Shown here piece after piece: positions 1 to 12,066 of a DNA stretch of 64,000 bases (position 1 is its first letter; each line of letters begins with the position of its first letter). Source of the stretch: Anaspis maculata (Eukaryota; Arthropoda; Insecta; Coleoptera; Scraptiidae); assembly GCA_949128115.1 (NCBI GenBank), contig OX421964.1, forward strand, positions 32,542,177 to 32,606,176, written 5' to 3'. The notes beneath the pieces were generated by a model. That model was not told the origin of the DNA. It was given only the letters and a program-made list of their open reading frames with translations, and ran no database searches. The position numbers were made by a program, and so were the translations under genes.

Positions 1-1146
1 GTCTATCAGAGTTTTCGCTTGTGTGTCCCTCAAACCACTTTCGCGTCTGTGGCCCCGGAACCATGTTAGCGCCTGTGGGGTTTCGCTCGACTGTCGTGTA
101 TTCTTCATTTTCGAGATATTTGGATTTGAAACTTTGAAAAACATCTCGAAATCCCCACTTACAAGCAAGGAGATCTTACAAGAGCCTAAAAATTTTGTTT
201 CCTGAAAACTTCTTGATTGTCAGCAAAAAATGGTGATTTTAATCGACTTAGAACACCTAGAAAACCTATTTCAGTTAAGGAATCATGAGCTGTCTTGGGT
301 TTTAATTTTCAGGCCCTCGAAAGTGGTGTTTTCGATATGTTTTTCGGAGTTTCAAACCAAATATCTCGAAAATGAAGCGAAAATGAACCTTCATTTTCAA
401 AAATAACTAAGGGAATAAAAAATTGAGAAAAAAAAGGGTTTTTTCTAATTGAGACATTGTGCAGGCACTTTTCCAAAAGGAATTCATTGTTGCCAAAATC
501 TTCATTCTAGCTTTCAAAACAACCGAGATATGACATTCAACTTTTGTTTCTCTTATGGGCGCCATATTGCATTTTGACATTTTTTAATACAATATTTTTT
601 TCTGGTTACAACGATGTGTCACATGCCACTGTTAAATTCATGCTTTTGAGCAAAAAAATATTTTTTTTATTTTTCAAAGAGTGCTTTGGAAACAAAATCA
701 TCACCGACAGTAAAAAAACCGTAAATGTTGAACATTTATTCAACAGTGACATGTGGCACATCGTTGTAACCAGAGAAGAATACCGTATTCAAAAATATCA
801 AAATCCAATATGGCGCCCATTAGAGAAAAAAGTTGAATGTCGTATCTCGGTTGTTTTGAAAGCTAGAATAAAGATTTTGCCAGCTTTGGATTCCCCTTGA
901 AAAAGTGCCCTGACAATGTCTAGATTAGAAAAGGCCACCTTCAACCGGTTTTTGAAAAAAAAATTAAAAAAAAATTAAATTCCTGTGTTCTCACGATATC
1001 TCAAAAACTAAAATTGATACGTCAAATTTCTTTTTGGATCATTGATCGTCATGAAAATGCGCAACTTTTTCTTAATTTAACCGACTTTGTATCTCTCAAG
1101 ATGAGCGAGATACCCATGCTTAGCCTCGAAAAACGGACACCCTGTA
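1..1146. mobile_element. Damaged foldback element, same family as 10153-11072
   Basis: The right arm, about 690-1146, ends in GATACCCATGCTTAGCCTCG ... CGGACACCCTGTATA and matches the right arm of the intact copy at 10153-11072. Part of the left arm (about 430-650) is present as its inverse, with the palindrome centre near 670. The outer left arm is missing: 1-425 instead contains another, smaller palindrome (about 108-385, arms starting near CATTTTCGAGATATTTGG). Small ORFs here (for example 544-900) are read through the arms and are not genes. Confidence 0.7.
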
Positions 1147-2160
1147 TACAGATGTCCCAGAACTCGCGGTCACTCGCGGTCCAGAGTCAAAGACCGTTTA
1201 GAGAATTGCTTCAAAGTCAGAAAAATGTTGCAACATTTGGGTTTTGCGCATTTTCTTCCAGGTGAATCCGCATATTAGGCGCTGCATGAAAACAAGTGTG
1301 CTGATTTATACAAGACAAGAAACGGGTTAGTCTGTTTTGGTGGGCCAAAATGGCGACCGATCATTAAGGCAGCAGTCACACTGAGCCACCCACCACCAGT
1401 GTCGGACTGGGCCACCGGGCAACCGGGCAAATGCCCTGTAGGCCATTCCCCAGTTTGGAGGCCAAATTTTTCACATTTGGAAAAATTGCACTTTGATGTT
1501 TTTTTTTTAAATCCAAATTTTCAATTTTGTTTCAAAGTCTGGTCCACTTCTGTTTGTGCTGAATATTTAGTAGTCACTAGTCGTGGAATGACAAGATTGT
1601 ATGTGTGAGGCTCCCGCTGATGCTCCCGCAGTTGGTTTGTTTTACCTGACATCTAGTCGTGCTCTTTCTTTACCGTCTATGTAGGATTTACATTTTTAGT
1701 CACATGCAGAAATTATCGACAAATTCGCAAGTAGATCAGTATCTTTGAAATCAAAACTGTTGATGAGCTTATATGCAAAAAACCGGCTGGGTTTCATTTT
1801 TGTTCGTTATTATTTCTGTAATTCCTGTACCAAATGTTGGAATGATTTTACGAGCGGCGATTCTGGATAACATGCGATCTTTCTAGACTCTTCTTGTTAG
1901 ATCGCAGTGTACTAGTGCGGAGCGTTCTGGTGTGTTCCGGAGCGCGCGTGTGGGCTTTTTCCCGTACAACTGTATGGAGACTTCAGCAGTGGGTCAAGCT
2001 ACATCCGTCCATTTTGGCGGAGGCGCCGGTTCTAGAGCACGGCAGAATTATACGGGTAATGTGCAAGATTTTTCGGGAGTCGTATGGAAACCGTATGTCG
2101 GGTCACTGTGGAGACTGCTGGAGAATGCATGGGACATCCGAGATGAATCAGTCGGACCTA

Positions 2161-3622
2161 TACGGGATTATTCAAAAGTCCGGAATAAAATTAATAAGTT
2201 TTGACCATATTTTTTCCGGAAAAAACGCTTGAACAGGTCGATTTCTGAATAAGACAAGCCGTTTTTTCATGACAGGGGTCTTGATCTACCGTCAACTCCT
2301 TAACCCGTAGCCACCCTTAGTATTTTTTTCAAATGGCACCCTATGGCTTGTGGGGGTTCGTTGAAAAGCTTGTCGTATTCAGATCTACCATTGAAAGTTA
2401 GATCGAACGCTTCACCATGAAGTTTTGAGAAACCCCAGGGTTAGTCAAAAGTCCGGAACAAAATTCATAATTCATTACCGTATTTTTTCCAAAAAAAGCT
2501 CGAAGAGGTCGATTTTCAAAAACGGTGAGTCATTTCTCTATGATACGTGTCATGATCTACCGTCAACTCCCTAACCTCCAACCACCCCTAGTATTTTTTT
2601 GAATCGCATCCTATGGTTTGTGGAGGTTCGTTGGAAAGCTTTTCAAAAACTGTGTTCAGATATAGGTATATGGTTCAGATCTACCTTTAAAAATTGTTAG
2701 ACGCTTAAGGGGTTGAGGGTCAAGAGCTTAAAGGAGACCACAACACAAAAATCGAGTCTTTATTTCATTTGACTATCTTAAGGGGAAGGTAGTTCAAGAG
2801 TATACGGAACAAATCTAGGTTTTCCATACGAGTCCAATCAGCCGATAAAACGTTTTGAAAATATTATCGTGACGTCACTTGGGAAGATGTTTTCACCTAG
2901 ATTTTCACCTATCACGTACCCATGGTCTTGTTATTGCTGTTATTGTCGTTCTGACAAACGTCATTGTCTTTAAACAATCAGTAATAACTATGGCAGGCTT
3001 GAAACCGTCGTCATCCCATCGGCAACGGAATCAGGAACAGGTATGCCCGTGAGTAGCTATAGGTAGCCCGTGAAAATTTGCCCCTATGACGTCATTGTCG
3101 TTCTCAATTATAGCCTCAGCGCCCGCCACGAGATAATTAAATTCACAAGACCCTGTGCAATCGTTCTAGTTTTTTCAACTCTTTCATCTGAGACCGACTT
3201 GTATTTTGTGTTGTGGTCTCCTTTTCAAGGATTAAGGAGTTGACGGTAGATCATGACACGTATAATGGCAAAATGACTCACCGCTTTTAAAAATCGACCT
3301 GTTCGAGCGGTTTTTTTTCGAAAAAAAAAGGTTGGAAATTATGAATTTTGTTCCGGACTTTTGAGTAACCCTGGACTTTCATGGTGAAGCTTTCGATATA
3401 ATTTTAAATGGTAGATCTGGAAACGAGCCTCCCTAAGCCATAGGGTGCCATTTAAAAAAATACTAAGGGTGGCTAGGGGTCAAGGAGTTGACGGTAGATC
3501 ATGACGCGTGTCATGGAAAAACGGCTTGCCTTTTTCAGAAATCGACCTGTTCGAGTGTTTTTCCTGAAAAAAAAATTGTCCAAAGTTATGAATTTTATTC
3601 CGGAGTTTTGAATAACCTTGTA
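2161..3622. mobile_element. Foldback element inside the hAT
   Basis: Inverted arms of at least 450 bp: TACGGGATTATTCAAAAGTCC on the left against the inverse of TTTTGAATAACCTTGTA on the right, with shared blocks such as TGATCTACCGTCAACTCC and AAATCGACCTGTTCGAG repeated inside each arm. TA flanks are compatible with a Tc1/mariner-type target. A fragment of the same family lies at 7880-8090 in a Taf5 intron. Confidence 0.78.
2731..3223. mobile_element. MITE at the centre of the foldback
   Basis: Perfect inverted ends AGGAGACCACAACACAAAA / TTTTGTGTTGTGGTCTCCT bounding about 490 bp with no ORF. It is the innermost of four nested elements. No clear target duplication was seen. Confidence 0.65.
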
Positions 3623-4278
3623 TAAGGCATTAATCGTCGCCTCACGAGCAGTTATGAATTGGAATGCGAAGTGGTAGCCAGCGGATTAAAGCGAGTAGTA
3701 ATCACAGCGATATTCCTAAGTAAATAATTGTTGGCGTGTATTTATTGTAGTGCGCAGTGATAAACAGTGTGTGTTTCAAAATGACCGTCTCAAATATATT
3801 CGAACCCGTACGTGAAATACGTAACAACAATGAATATTTTTCTTTCCTCAGTTGTTATCGTAGTGTATTTCAAGCAAAAGTTTTGAGTTTGAAGAAATAC
3901 ATAGACAATTTGGTCAGCGTCTTTTTGGTGCTATTAGCATTATTATTGGAAAAAGTCGTCTGCGGCGCCAACGGGGGGGGGGGATCCTCTGACTCCCCCT
4001 TCGGTTTCGAGGCCACTTTCATTCTTTGCCCGGTAGGCCAAAATTTGCCAGTCCGACGCTGCCCACCACCACCCACTACCATCAACCAAAAATCAAACGC
4101 ACGCAATGTAATGATGCTGGTCCCACTGCAGCCACCTCTTACCACCGCCCAGTGACCACCGGTGGCCATGTGTTTGAAATTTTCAAAGTGGTGGTCAGTG
4201 GTTAACAATGCGCATCTTGATGTGCATGCAGAACAAACATTTTGTGCATACATACAACATACAATGTGTATGTCCCGA

Positions 4279-4521
4279 AGAGAACAAAGATTTCACTTTT
4301 GTCACTAACAAATTGTAACATTTCTTGTTCATACGGTAATAACTGTAAAATTGTTCTTCATCATCAACAAGCTGCGGCACTAATTGATGAAATTCTCTTA
4401 GTTGTTCTCTATCGAGAAACATTTGACGCACCCATATGTTCCGGCGTTTTTTACGAATTTTTTTCAAAATGTAGTATAAAGCTACAACTTCGTCGATATC
4501 TGAGTCATCAGACGAAATCAT
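4279..4521 (-). pseudogene. Harbinger transposase N-terminal fragment
   Basis: About 80 codons open from MISSDDSDIDEVV through KKRRNIWVRQMFLDREQ and EQFYSYYRMNKKCYNLLVTK. Acidic start, then a basic/aromatic WVRQ..., then a FYxYYRMxxxxYxxLL block is the usual beginning of insect Harbinger nucleases, just before the DDE domain. The catalytic part is absent and the frame runs into unrelated sequence, so this is a remnant inside the element at 1368-4849. Confidence 0.7.
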
Positions 4522-4990
4522 TGCAATTAGAGAACTTGTCAATCTTGTCATGAGCTGGGCCGCTATTCTTGAATCGTGTGAGAAAAGTCCCTGGGAGTAT
4601 GAAATACATTCCGCAGTACACTGATGTAGCGAATGTTGCCTAAAATCGTGGTTTTTAGGCAACTTTCGCTACAGAATTGTAGTACGGATTATATAAAACA
4701 GGATTATGTCAAATTCAGGAGGGGGACACGGTGGTTAACGGTGGACGATGGACGGTGGCTCAGTGAGACCAGGGCGGATTATTTTGCTTGGTGGTAGTGG
4801 GTGGTGGTGGGTGGTAGTGGGTGGTGATGGCTCCAGTGTGACTGCTGCCTAAAGCAGCTTGTAAAACATAAACCTAATCACGAAAGACGTATTATTTATC
4901 ACCAAGTTTATCACCATCGAAATTGATACACGAATGTGAAAGTTCAATATGGCGGCCGATCTTTGAACCAATCTTTGAATGATAAATTAA

Positions 4991-5290
4991 TGGGGCCTTG
5001 CAATTGAAAAACTCAACGTGAGGTCGCCACTACTGTAGGGGGCGCCTACTTCGATGAAGCGGCCGTAACGACGCGAAAAACACAAAAAAAACAGGGGAGT
5101 TTGAGTAGTTTGACCAGTAACTGACAGTGACTGGAGACGTCAAGCAAGAAACAGAGGTTATCAAAATTTCAAATCAAGACATAAAATGACGGACGTCGGT
5201 CGCTGAAGCGTCAACGCCGTCAAAATTGTCGAATTTGCCCCCAACGGTTGAGGCGCCCTCGGTGTGTAAAAATGGCAGTGCAAGGCCCCA
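4991..5290. mobile_element. MITE, copy 1 (pair with 40931-41220)
   Basis: Ends TGGGGCCTTGCA / TGCAAGGCCCCA. The whole 300 bp is nearly identical in the same orientation to 40931-41220, differing by a few substitutions and a ten-base indel. No ORF. Confidence 0.85.
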
Positions 5291-5351
5291 TTGACAAAAG
5301 AAATTATGTATTGGCCTATTTCCCATCCCCAAATAATCAGCAGCCATTTGT

Positions 5352-5405
5352 GAAAAATCCGGAAGCGCTCGTTTAGCCTCCTAAACGAGCGCTTCCGGAT
5401 TTTTC
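5352..5405. repeat. Perfect 25-bp inverted repeat with 4-base loop
   Basis: Arms 5352-5376 and 5381-5405 (starting GAAAAATCCGGAAGCGCTCG) are exact inverses around CCTC. It would extrude as a strong hairpin. It is much cleaner than the neighbouring repeats. Confidence 0.9.
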
Positions 5406-5959
5406 CGGAGTTCAATGACAAAACGGACGGACGGACATCAATAGTTCAGCAAGACTTGCCTTCCACCTGTGTGAAAGTGGCTTGTTCAAAAGTCATGTTA
5501 CCCGTCAAACTGACGTCACAATGTTAATTTTTTTGAGAAACTGACCGTTTCATGGGTAAAAATGCGACTCAGGGGCTGCAAATACGTGTTACCGTCATCT
5601 AGACAGCGAAACAGCACAGGACCCTTTCGAATCATAATTATATAAATTAAATCACATAATCACCTCCTTTATGTACAAATCAGAGTTTGTGTGTTGTTGT
5701 TTTGTTATTGGTGACATTAAGTCATTGGTTTTAGAGGGCGCCACCATAGAGGCGTCACAAAATTTATTTTAAAAATAAGGCAGTAATTTTTGAGTTCTTG
5801 GTTTCCGGAAATTATTTCTTAAAGAAAAGCCAAGAGAGAGGGGAAAGGAGTAAAAGGGTAGGCGGTAGACTATTTAGTAAAAACGGTAGACCTGGCAACC
5901 TTGGTTGTTTTTTTTTTCTCTAAATACCTATATCAAGCTGAACAATAATCACATTTCAG

Positions 5960-8900
5960 ATAACAAGACGAAAGTGTACTATGGAATACCCAAAGCGCCG
6001 GATTATCAAACACTGGCCGCTCCTGTGGAGGACGAAGAGGATCAAGGCGATCAAGACAATCCCGATAAGCCAAAGAAAAAGAAAGCAAAAAAGGATCCGC
6101 TGTTTTCCAAAAAGACCAAGTCAGATCCGAACGCTCCTTCTTCTGATCGAATTCCAGCACCGGATTTGTACGTTCACCATAGTAAATATTTTGTACAATG
6201 AGCAAGAAATATGATACCTATTTCTTCACAGTTACATAATTATAATTATAAAATTTCATATCATGTGAGTGAAGAAATGGGCATTTCATGAGAGTTGTAG
6301 ACTATGCTTTTCTTACGACCACCTGTCTTTTTTTGTGAGAAATATTTTCGATTTTTGTAAATCTTGAAATATTTGATCTGATGATTGAATTGACAGTTCA
6401 CTGATGTTATTCCCTCACTGAACTGTAGCTTTTAGGTGCTTTCCTTTTACAACCTAAACTAAATAATTATTCTGACCTAAGTTGTTAGTGGTATCTCACT
6501 TTCGCGCATGTGATTTCTTGCTTTTTCTCTCTCTAATTTAGATCAGATCAGTGAGTTTTGTGGTAAAAGGAACACCTTTTGTGTAGACCACACCAGATTT
6601 TCTTACCAATGAAAAACACGTCGCAGGAAAAACTAGTTCTAGCATCTACAAAACAATCGCTTCACACATTGCGTGTTTCAGGAAAGACAACGACAAACTG
6701 GAAAAAGTGAAAGCTCTCAGGGAAGCTTCTAAGCGTTTGAATTTGGGTCCAGAAACTTTACCATCTATTTGTTGTTATACACTTTTAAATGCGAATCACA
6801 CGTAAGTGTCATGGTAGTAGTGTTTTTTTCTACATTTTCATTTTCAACATTTTTAGTGTCACATGTGCAGAAATCACTGAAGATTCTAGCATGCTCGCCG
6901 TGGGCTTCAGTGATTCGATAGTCAAAGTTTGGACCCTGGTTCCTCAAAAATTGAAAGAAATGAAGTCTGCTGATCAGCTCCAAGAAGTGAACATTGAAGC
7001 CGACGATGTCTTGGTAAGTTTCAAATGTTTCAAAATTTGTCACATGTCGCGTTTCGCAATAGGGCAATTGCATGATGTTGGTTCAGCTTCTCGCCACTTG
7101 GTGGCTTTGGTTGGACGGCACAGTTAGGGTTGCTAGATTATCGACAGCTTTGGCTGTACAAGGGTTACGCAATCATCCGTTGCTAAGGGCCGATGGGAGG
7201 GGCTAAAATTCAGCTATGTGTCAAAATTTATCATGAGCGGAGAGAAAAGGAAATTTGCGGGGTCCGGTGCTGTTGCTTGATGTCCGCAACCGAACATACA
7301 TGAAAATTTCATTCATATAGCAGCATAAAAGACGTGTTTTGAAACTCATCGGGCAAGTCATATCCACCTCTCACACGAATTTGTACACCTAAATCCAAAA
7401 TAAACACGCTCTTGACAGCCAGAGGCCGTTGAGACGGACGCCTATGGCCTTCCGTGATGCCGACAGCTGTCACTCCCTAACTCCGTGAGGCCATATAGTA
7501 AACAAACGCTCAGCCAGAATGCGGTACCCTTACGCCGGCCGACCGGTCGCGTGATAATTAGGTTCCCTAGGCACAGTGCTTTTGCGCCAGATCCAGATTA
7601 TCGCGATTCGTTTCGTTTGTTTATCTTCGGCAAATTGCAAATGGAAGTCGAGCATGTTGAGTGGGAAAGAAAACAACGGCCTATCGCTTCTTCAGGGCTT
7701 CATCCGTGGAGAACTTGTGGAATTTTATGCCATTTTTATTTTTTGAACTTTGAGCCCAGTGTGGCACACAGCATTATTGTTTGCGACACAACTACGTCAC
7801 GTGACATGTAACAAGAACAAGCCACCATTGGAGACTGCATATAAATCGGCTTCAACTAATGAAAATCAACGCTTCCATTACTTTTTTTTGTAAAAACCGC
7901 TTGAACAGGTTTTTTATAAACGGTCAGCCGTTTTTTCATGTGATAAATTTCATGACCGACCTGCTTTCAACCTTGTGACCCCAGTCACTCTAGGTATATT
8001 TTTTTGATGGCATCCTTGCCTAAAACTAATCAGATCTACCACCGAAAATTGACCTTTACGACATTTCAAGGTCGTTTTTTTGACGTTTTGACGTTTATGA
8101 CGTTTCGTTCTGGCAACGTGGTGGAATTTTGCCGGAGAAGTAGAGCAGCAGTGATCTTAAAATGACTCAATAATTATGTGGGGAAAGTCGGTGCAGCCAC
8201 AGAGAACATTTTTAATGGGCAAAGCATTTTTATGTGTGGTAGTTGATTTTAATATCCGTAGGTCTAGCCAACGCCGCATGTGGCGTGCCCTTGGCCACCA
8301 CTGTGACAGGCTGGCTGTCGTCTGGTTGTCATTGAAATGCTGAAAACACACTTGAACCATCTCTACTTGGTTTTCATCGCATAAAACATGGTGAAGTAAA
8401 ATCAGAAACACGGTAACGGTAACACTTGCGAAATGTTTATTGGTGGCACTTTTTATATTATTAAACTATCAATAATAATTAATTAATTTAAATTATTAAT
8501 AATAATAATTTAAGACTTCCGGAAAAAAAGTATAAATTCTACACAGAACCTTTCAATAGTCCTGTAATCTCTGTCTTCCACATTAAACGGACATTTCTAT
8601 CGATTCAATCCCATGTCATTATGTCAACTGCGCTGTTAATTTCTAGTGATCTAGTTTTGCAAACGTCTGCGTGCAATAGTTATTCGTGTACTAAGGGCCA
8701 TAGACCAAAACATTCAAGTTTGAAAGTGAAAGTGTCAGGAATTGGTTCCAAGAAAAATGTTAAGAGTATGGCGTTTAGTGTGAGACGAATATGTGTACAA
8801 AATCAGAAAAGTGGCGTGATTAAGGGTATGGAGCTTTTCTACTTGATCTAATAATTCTATGTATTACTTTGCTTGAACTCTCCGGGTGGAAGCGAACGAA

Positions 8901-9825
8901 AAACTCTATAAATCAATATTTTCCAGGCTAGGATGATGGACGACAGATCCGGCCAAACCTCAAGGTCGCTCTTTGGTCACTCTGGAGCGGTTTATTCGGT
9001 GGCGTTCTCCCCAGACCGGACGGTACTCCTGAGTTGTTCAGAAGACACGACAATACGGCTGTGGAGTCTGCAGATTTGGAGTTGCTTGGTCGTTTATAAA
9101 GGACACATGTTCCCCGTTTGGGACGTGAAATTCTCCCCGCTCGGCTATTATTTCGCTTCAGCGTCCTACGACAGAACTGCCAGGCTGTGGGCCACCGATC
9201 ACTATCAACCGCTTCGAATTTTTGCCGGCCACTTTTCCGATGTCGATGTGAGTATTCCCTTTTCCCGTCCAAGCGGAATGGGGTTATTTAAAATTTGCAT
9301 TACTTCCAGTGCGTCCAGTTTCATCCGAACTCGAATTACGTGGCCACAGGTTCGAGCGACAGGAGAGTCTGTCTTTGGGATTGCACGACCGGCTACCACG
9401 TCAGACTGATGACTGGACATAAATCTCCCATCTATTCGCTGGCGTTCAGCATTTGCGGACGGTTCTTGGCTTCGGCAGGTGCCGACTCCAAAGTCCTGAT
9501 CTGGGACTTGTCTCATGGTCACTTGGTGGCCGAATTGACTGGACATGAGAAGCCGATTCATGCTTTGTCCTTCAGTCGTTGCGGCAACGTTCTGGTTTCT
9601 GGCGGATTGGATTGCATGTTGAAAATTTGGGACTTCACGAAATTGACTGAAGACGTGAGTTCTGAAGAAGTTAACGTGTCGCACAATCCCGATGTCAGAA
9701 TCGGCGATGATTATCTGCTGAGGAGCTTCGCCACCAAGAGCTCACCGCTGCTGACTGTACATTTTACGCGAAGAAATTTGTTGTTGGCTGTCAGCATGTT
9801 TGATGGTGTCAGTATTAGTCCTTAA
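5960..9825 (+). CDS. Taf5: TFIID subunit 5 (TAF5), 3' half, five exons
   Basis: WD40 scaffold subunit of general transcription factor TFIID (and SAGA-type complexes in animals), nuclear. Exons: 5960-6167, 6682-6801, 6857-7013, 8927-9247, 9310-9825, all GT-AG and phase-consistent; stop TAA 9823-9825. The first exon encodes an acidic/lysine-rich linker ending RIPAPDL, joining across the splice to [19 protein letters not shown] and then [12 protein letters not shown], the TAF5 segment before the propeller. Later exons encode six or seven WD repeats ([53 protein letters not shown]) and end [15 protein letters not shown], the family C-terminus. The LisH/NTD2 half is not seen in the window and is presumably upstream of position 1 or in exons I missed among the repeats at 1-5900. 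Intron 7014-8926 carries a foldback fragment. Assignment is firm; the missing 5' end is inferred. Confidence 0.95.
7014..8926. other. Taf5 intron without recognised gene
   Basis: Contains a fragment of the 2161-3622 foldback family at about 7880-8090 (AAACCGCTTGAACAGG... GATCTACCACC), a GC-richer patch at 7400-7570 and an AT-rich stretch near 8460-8515. Open frames here (7485-7811, 8157-8411) show no recognisable protein. Confidence 0.5.
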
Positions 9826-9928
9826 TAATTATTTTAAGAGACAATTTTATGTTGTTACAAATGAAGCAAGTACCCTGTTCAGGTTGTTTGTTTATATAAT
9901 TTAAGTTTGAATGTTTTTAATTTTAACA

Positions 9929-9934
9929 AATAAA
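9929..9934 (+). promoter_or_regulatory. Taf5 polyadenylation signal AATAAA
   Basis: First AATAAA after the Taf5 stop, 104 bases downstream, in AT-rich sequence. The transposon at 10153 starts about 220 bases further on, so the 3' UTR is probably short. Confidence 0.5.
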
Positions 9935-10152
9935 ACGATAGTGCAGAATCTTTGGGAAAAAAATAATTTCTTTATCATTCTCTTCAGGAATTACATTGAC
10001 GTATTAACATGTAATATGTTTGAACATGAAGCACATTTAGGATCACCCATCAAAGTTCAACAGGGCTCTGACATTCGCTTGCGCAATCCAAAAGCAAATA
10101 AATCACGTGAATGCTCACAAATCCATGTAGAACCCAATAACACTTGTGCGCA

Positions 10153-11072
10153 TACAGGGTGTCCGTTTTCCGAGACTAAGCATGGGTATCTCGCTTATCT
10201 TGAGAGATACAAAGTCGGTTAAATTAGGAAAAAGTTGCGCATTTTTATGACGATCAATGATCCAAAAATAAATTTGACGTATCGATTTTCGTTTTTGAGA
10301 TGTAAAAAAACAGGAATTTGAATTTTTCTTTCTATTTTTTATTCAACAAACGGTTGAAGATGGCCTTTTCTAATCTAGACATTGTCAGGGCACTTGTTCA
10401 AGGGGAATCCAAAGCTGCCAAAATTTTTATTCTAGCTTTCAAAGCAACCGAGATACGACATTCAACTTTTTTCTCTAATGGGCGCCATATTGGATTTTGA
10501 TATTTTTGAATACGGTATTCTTTTCTGGTTACAATAATGTGCCACATGTCATTATTGAATAAATGTTTAACATTTACGGTTTTTTATATTGTCGGTGCTG
10601 ATTTTGTTTCCAAAGCACTCTTTGAAAAATGAAAAAATTTTTTTGCTCAAAAGCATGAATTCAACAGTAGCATGTGACACATCACTGTAACCAGAAAAAA
10701 ATATTGTATTCAAAAATATCAAAATCCAATATGGCGCCCATAAGAAAGAAAAAGTTGAATGTCATATCTCGGTTGTTTTGAAAGCTAGAATGAAGATTTT
10801 GGCAACATTGAATTTCCCTTAGAAAAGTGCCTTCACAATGTCTCAATTAGAAAAGGCTACCTTCAACCGTTTTTGAAATAAAATATAAAAACAAAAATTA
10901 CAAATTTCTGTTTTTTCTCGATATCTCGAAAACTAAAACTGTCAAGTCAAATATCTTCTTGGATCATTGATCGTCTTGAAAATTCGCAACTTTTTTCTAA
11001 TTTAACCGACTCTGTATCTCTAAAGATAAGCGAGATACCCATGCTTAGCCTCGAAAAACGGACACCCTGTAT
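10153..11072. mobile_element. Foldback element, intact copy (920 bp)
   Basis: TACAGGGTGTCCGTTTTCCGAG at the left is the inverse of the right end CGGACACCCTGTA. Arms of about 430 bp diverge by a few percent and meet near 10600. TA flanks both ends. It lies just downstream of Taf5 and is the reference for the damaged copy at 1-1146. Confidence 0.85.
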
Positions 11073-11733
11073 AGGAATCATTGAGTGAAACTGATCAAAT
11101 TCAAGAAAATATTTAAAAATGGCTTTTAGTAATCAAAATCCCCACTCGTCGCTAGATAAAATTCATTAAAATTACAATTCAGAAGCCCTTAGTCAAATTT
11201 TCAAGAATATGCTCGCTACAACGAGAACGACAAATTCCACATCTAAATGCGTGTGACAATCGTCAAGGCATAAAAATTGACCAAAATGCTGGAAAGAGAT
11301 TATTGAGAGATCATCAGAAGGCAATAACTATGAACGAATCTGGAAACGTTTGGACAGCAATAAAATAAAAATAAGATGAATGCAAGACCCATCTGCGTAA
11401 AAACACCAATTTAAGTACAGACCCCCGCACTGTTCTGCATTATGTTAGTATTGTTTTTGTTAGCACCATAATAATAATATTAATAATAAGCCTTTAACCT
11501 GGCGGGGGCGGGGTGTCAGCCGAAGGCTGTTGTTATTTAATCCAAGGATATTTAATCTCACCATCTAAGTAAGCGTGTGTTGCGTGAAACCAGAAAAGTG
11601 TTTGAATGAAAATTAGGACATTGGAAAAAAAACGGGAAACAAAACACACAAAAGGGAAAAGGGGGTCTAGGGGGGTGGAGCAAAATGCCCCCTTTTCCAA
11701 AAATTTCCATCAACATGAAAAATACAACTATTG
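11073..11733. other. Intergenic, nothing recognised
   Basis: AT-rich sequence with a short G-rich patch at 11500-11515. Small ORFs around 11558-11890 are low-complexity and overlap on both strands; none looks like a gene. Confidence 0.5.
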
Positions 11734-12066
11734 CTATAGGCCGCGGGAACATAACCGTCACCTTGGCACCCGCTATAGCAACGTTGCAGGCACGCCGGCA
11801 CAACGAAGCGCTTCTTGCCCGCGCTTGCGCCTGAGGGGGTGCCAAAGTACCGCTGTAGAGATTCGCTTGTTTTTGACATTACTCAGTTAAATCTTGAGTT
11901 TAGTACATTAATTTTTATGATAAAGCGACAATTGTTCAATAAATTATCTATCTATTTATTACAACTTTACAACTCAAGAAAATTGTATCAACAAGTAGGT
12001 ACTAGTGAAAATAACATCATACTATATACCCATCTTTAGCACGCCATTTTTGTTCCCGCGACCTAT
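11734..12066. mobile_element. Putative MITE with CTATAGG-type ends
   Basis: Left CTATAGGCCGCGGGAAC and right GTTCCCGCGACCTATA are inverted with one mismatch about 330 bp apart. No ORF. It abuts the next palindrome at 12064. Confidence 0.5.

Larger units (their letters stand above)
1397..4061. mobile_element. hAT element inserted in the Harbinger subterminal region
   Basis: Left end CAGTGTCGGACTGG and right end CCAGTCCGACGCTG are inverted with one mismatch, flanked by an exact eight-base target-site duplication CCCACCAC (1389-1396 and 4062-4069). It continues inward with CCGGGCAA / GGGCAAATGCCC sequence typical of hAT ends. It holds no transposase that I can see; it contains the foldback at 2161-3622 and fragments also found near 28300-28620 and 14670-14748. 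Confidence 0.88.
1368..4849 (-). mobile_element. PIF/Harbinger element, internally deleted, carrying nested insertions
   Basis: Ends GGCAGCAGTCACACTG (left) and CAGTGTGACTGCTGCC (right) are exact inverses, flanked by the three-base direct repeat TAA (1365-1367 and 4850-4852), the PIF/Harbinger signature. Subterminal ACCACC-rich sequence follows on both sides. Without the hAT at 1397-4061 only about 0.8 kb of Harbinger sequence remains, including a transposase N-terminal fragment on the minus strand. Confidence 0.88.

Noticed and set aside
4796..4832. GTGGTGGGTGGTAGTGGGTGG tract as a G-quadruplex or regulatory site
   Set aside because: It is the Harbinger subterminal sequence, mirrored as ACCACC repeats near 4060-4085.
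5161..5421. 86-codon minus-strand ORF (MSLNSGKIRKRSF...)
   Set aside because: Its start is encoded by the 25-bp perfect hairpin and the rest by the MITE at 4991-5290; not a gene.
9205..9684. 159-codon minus-strand ORF
   Set aside because: Antisense to Taf5 exons; the plus strand carries clear WD repeats, so this is a shadow frame.
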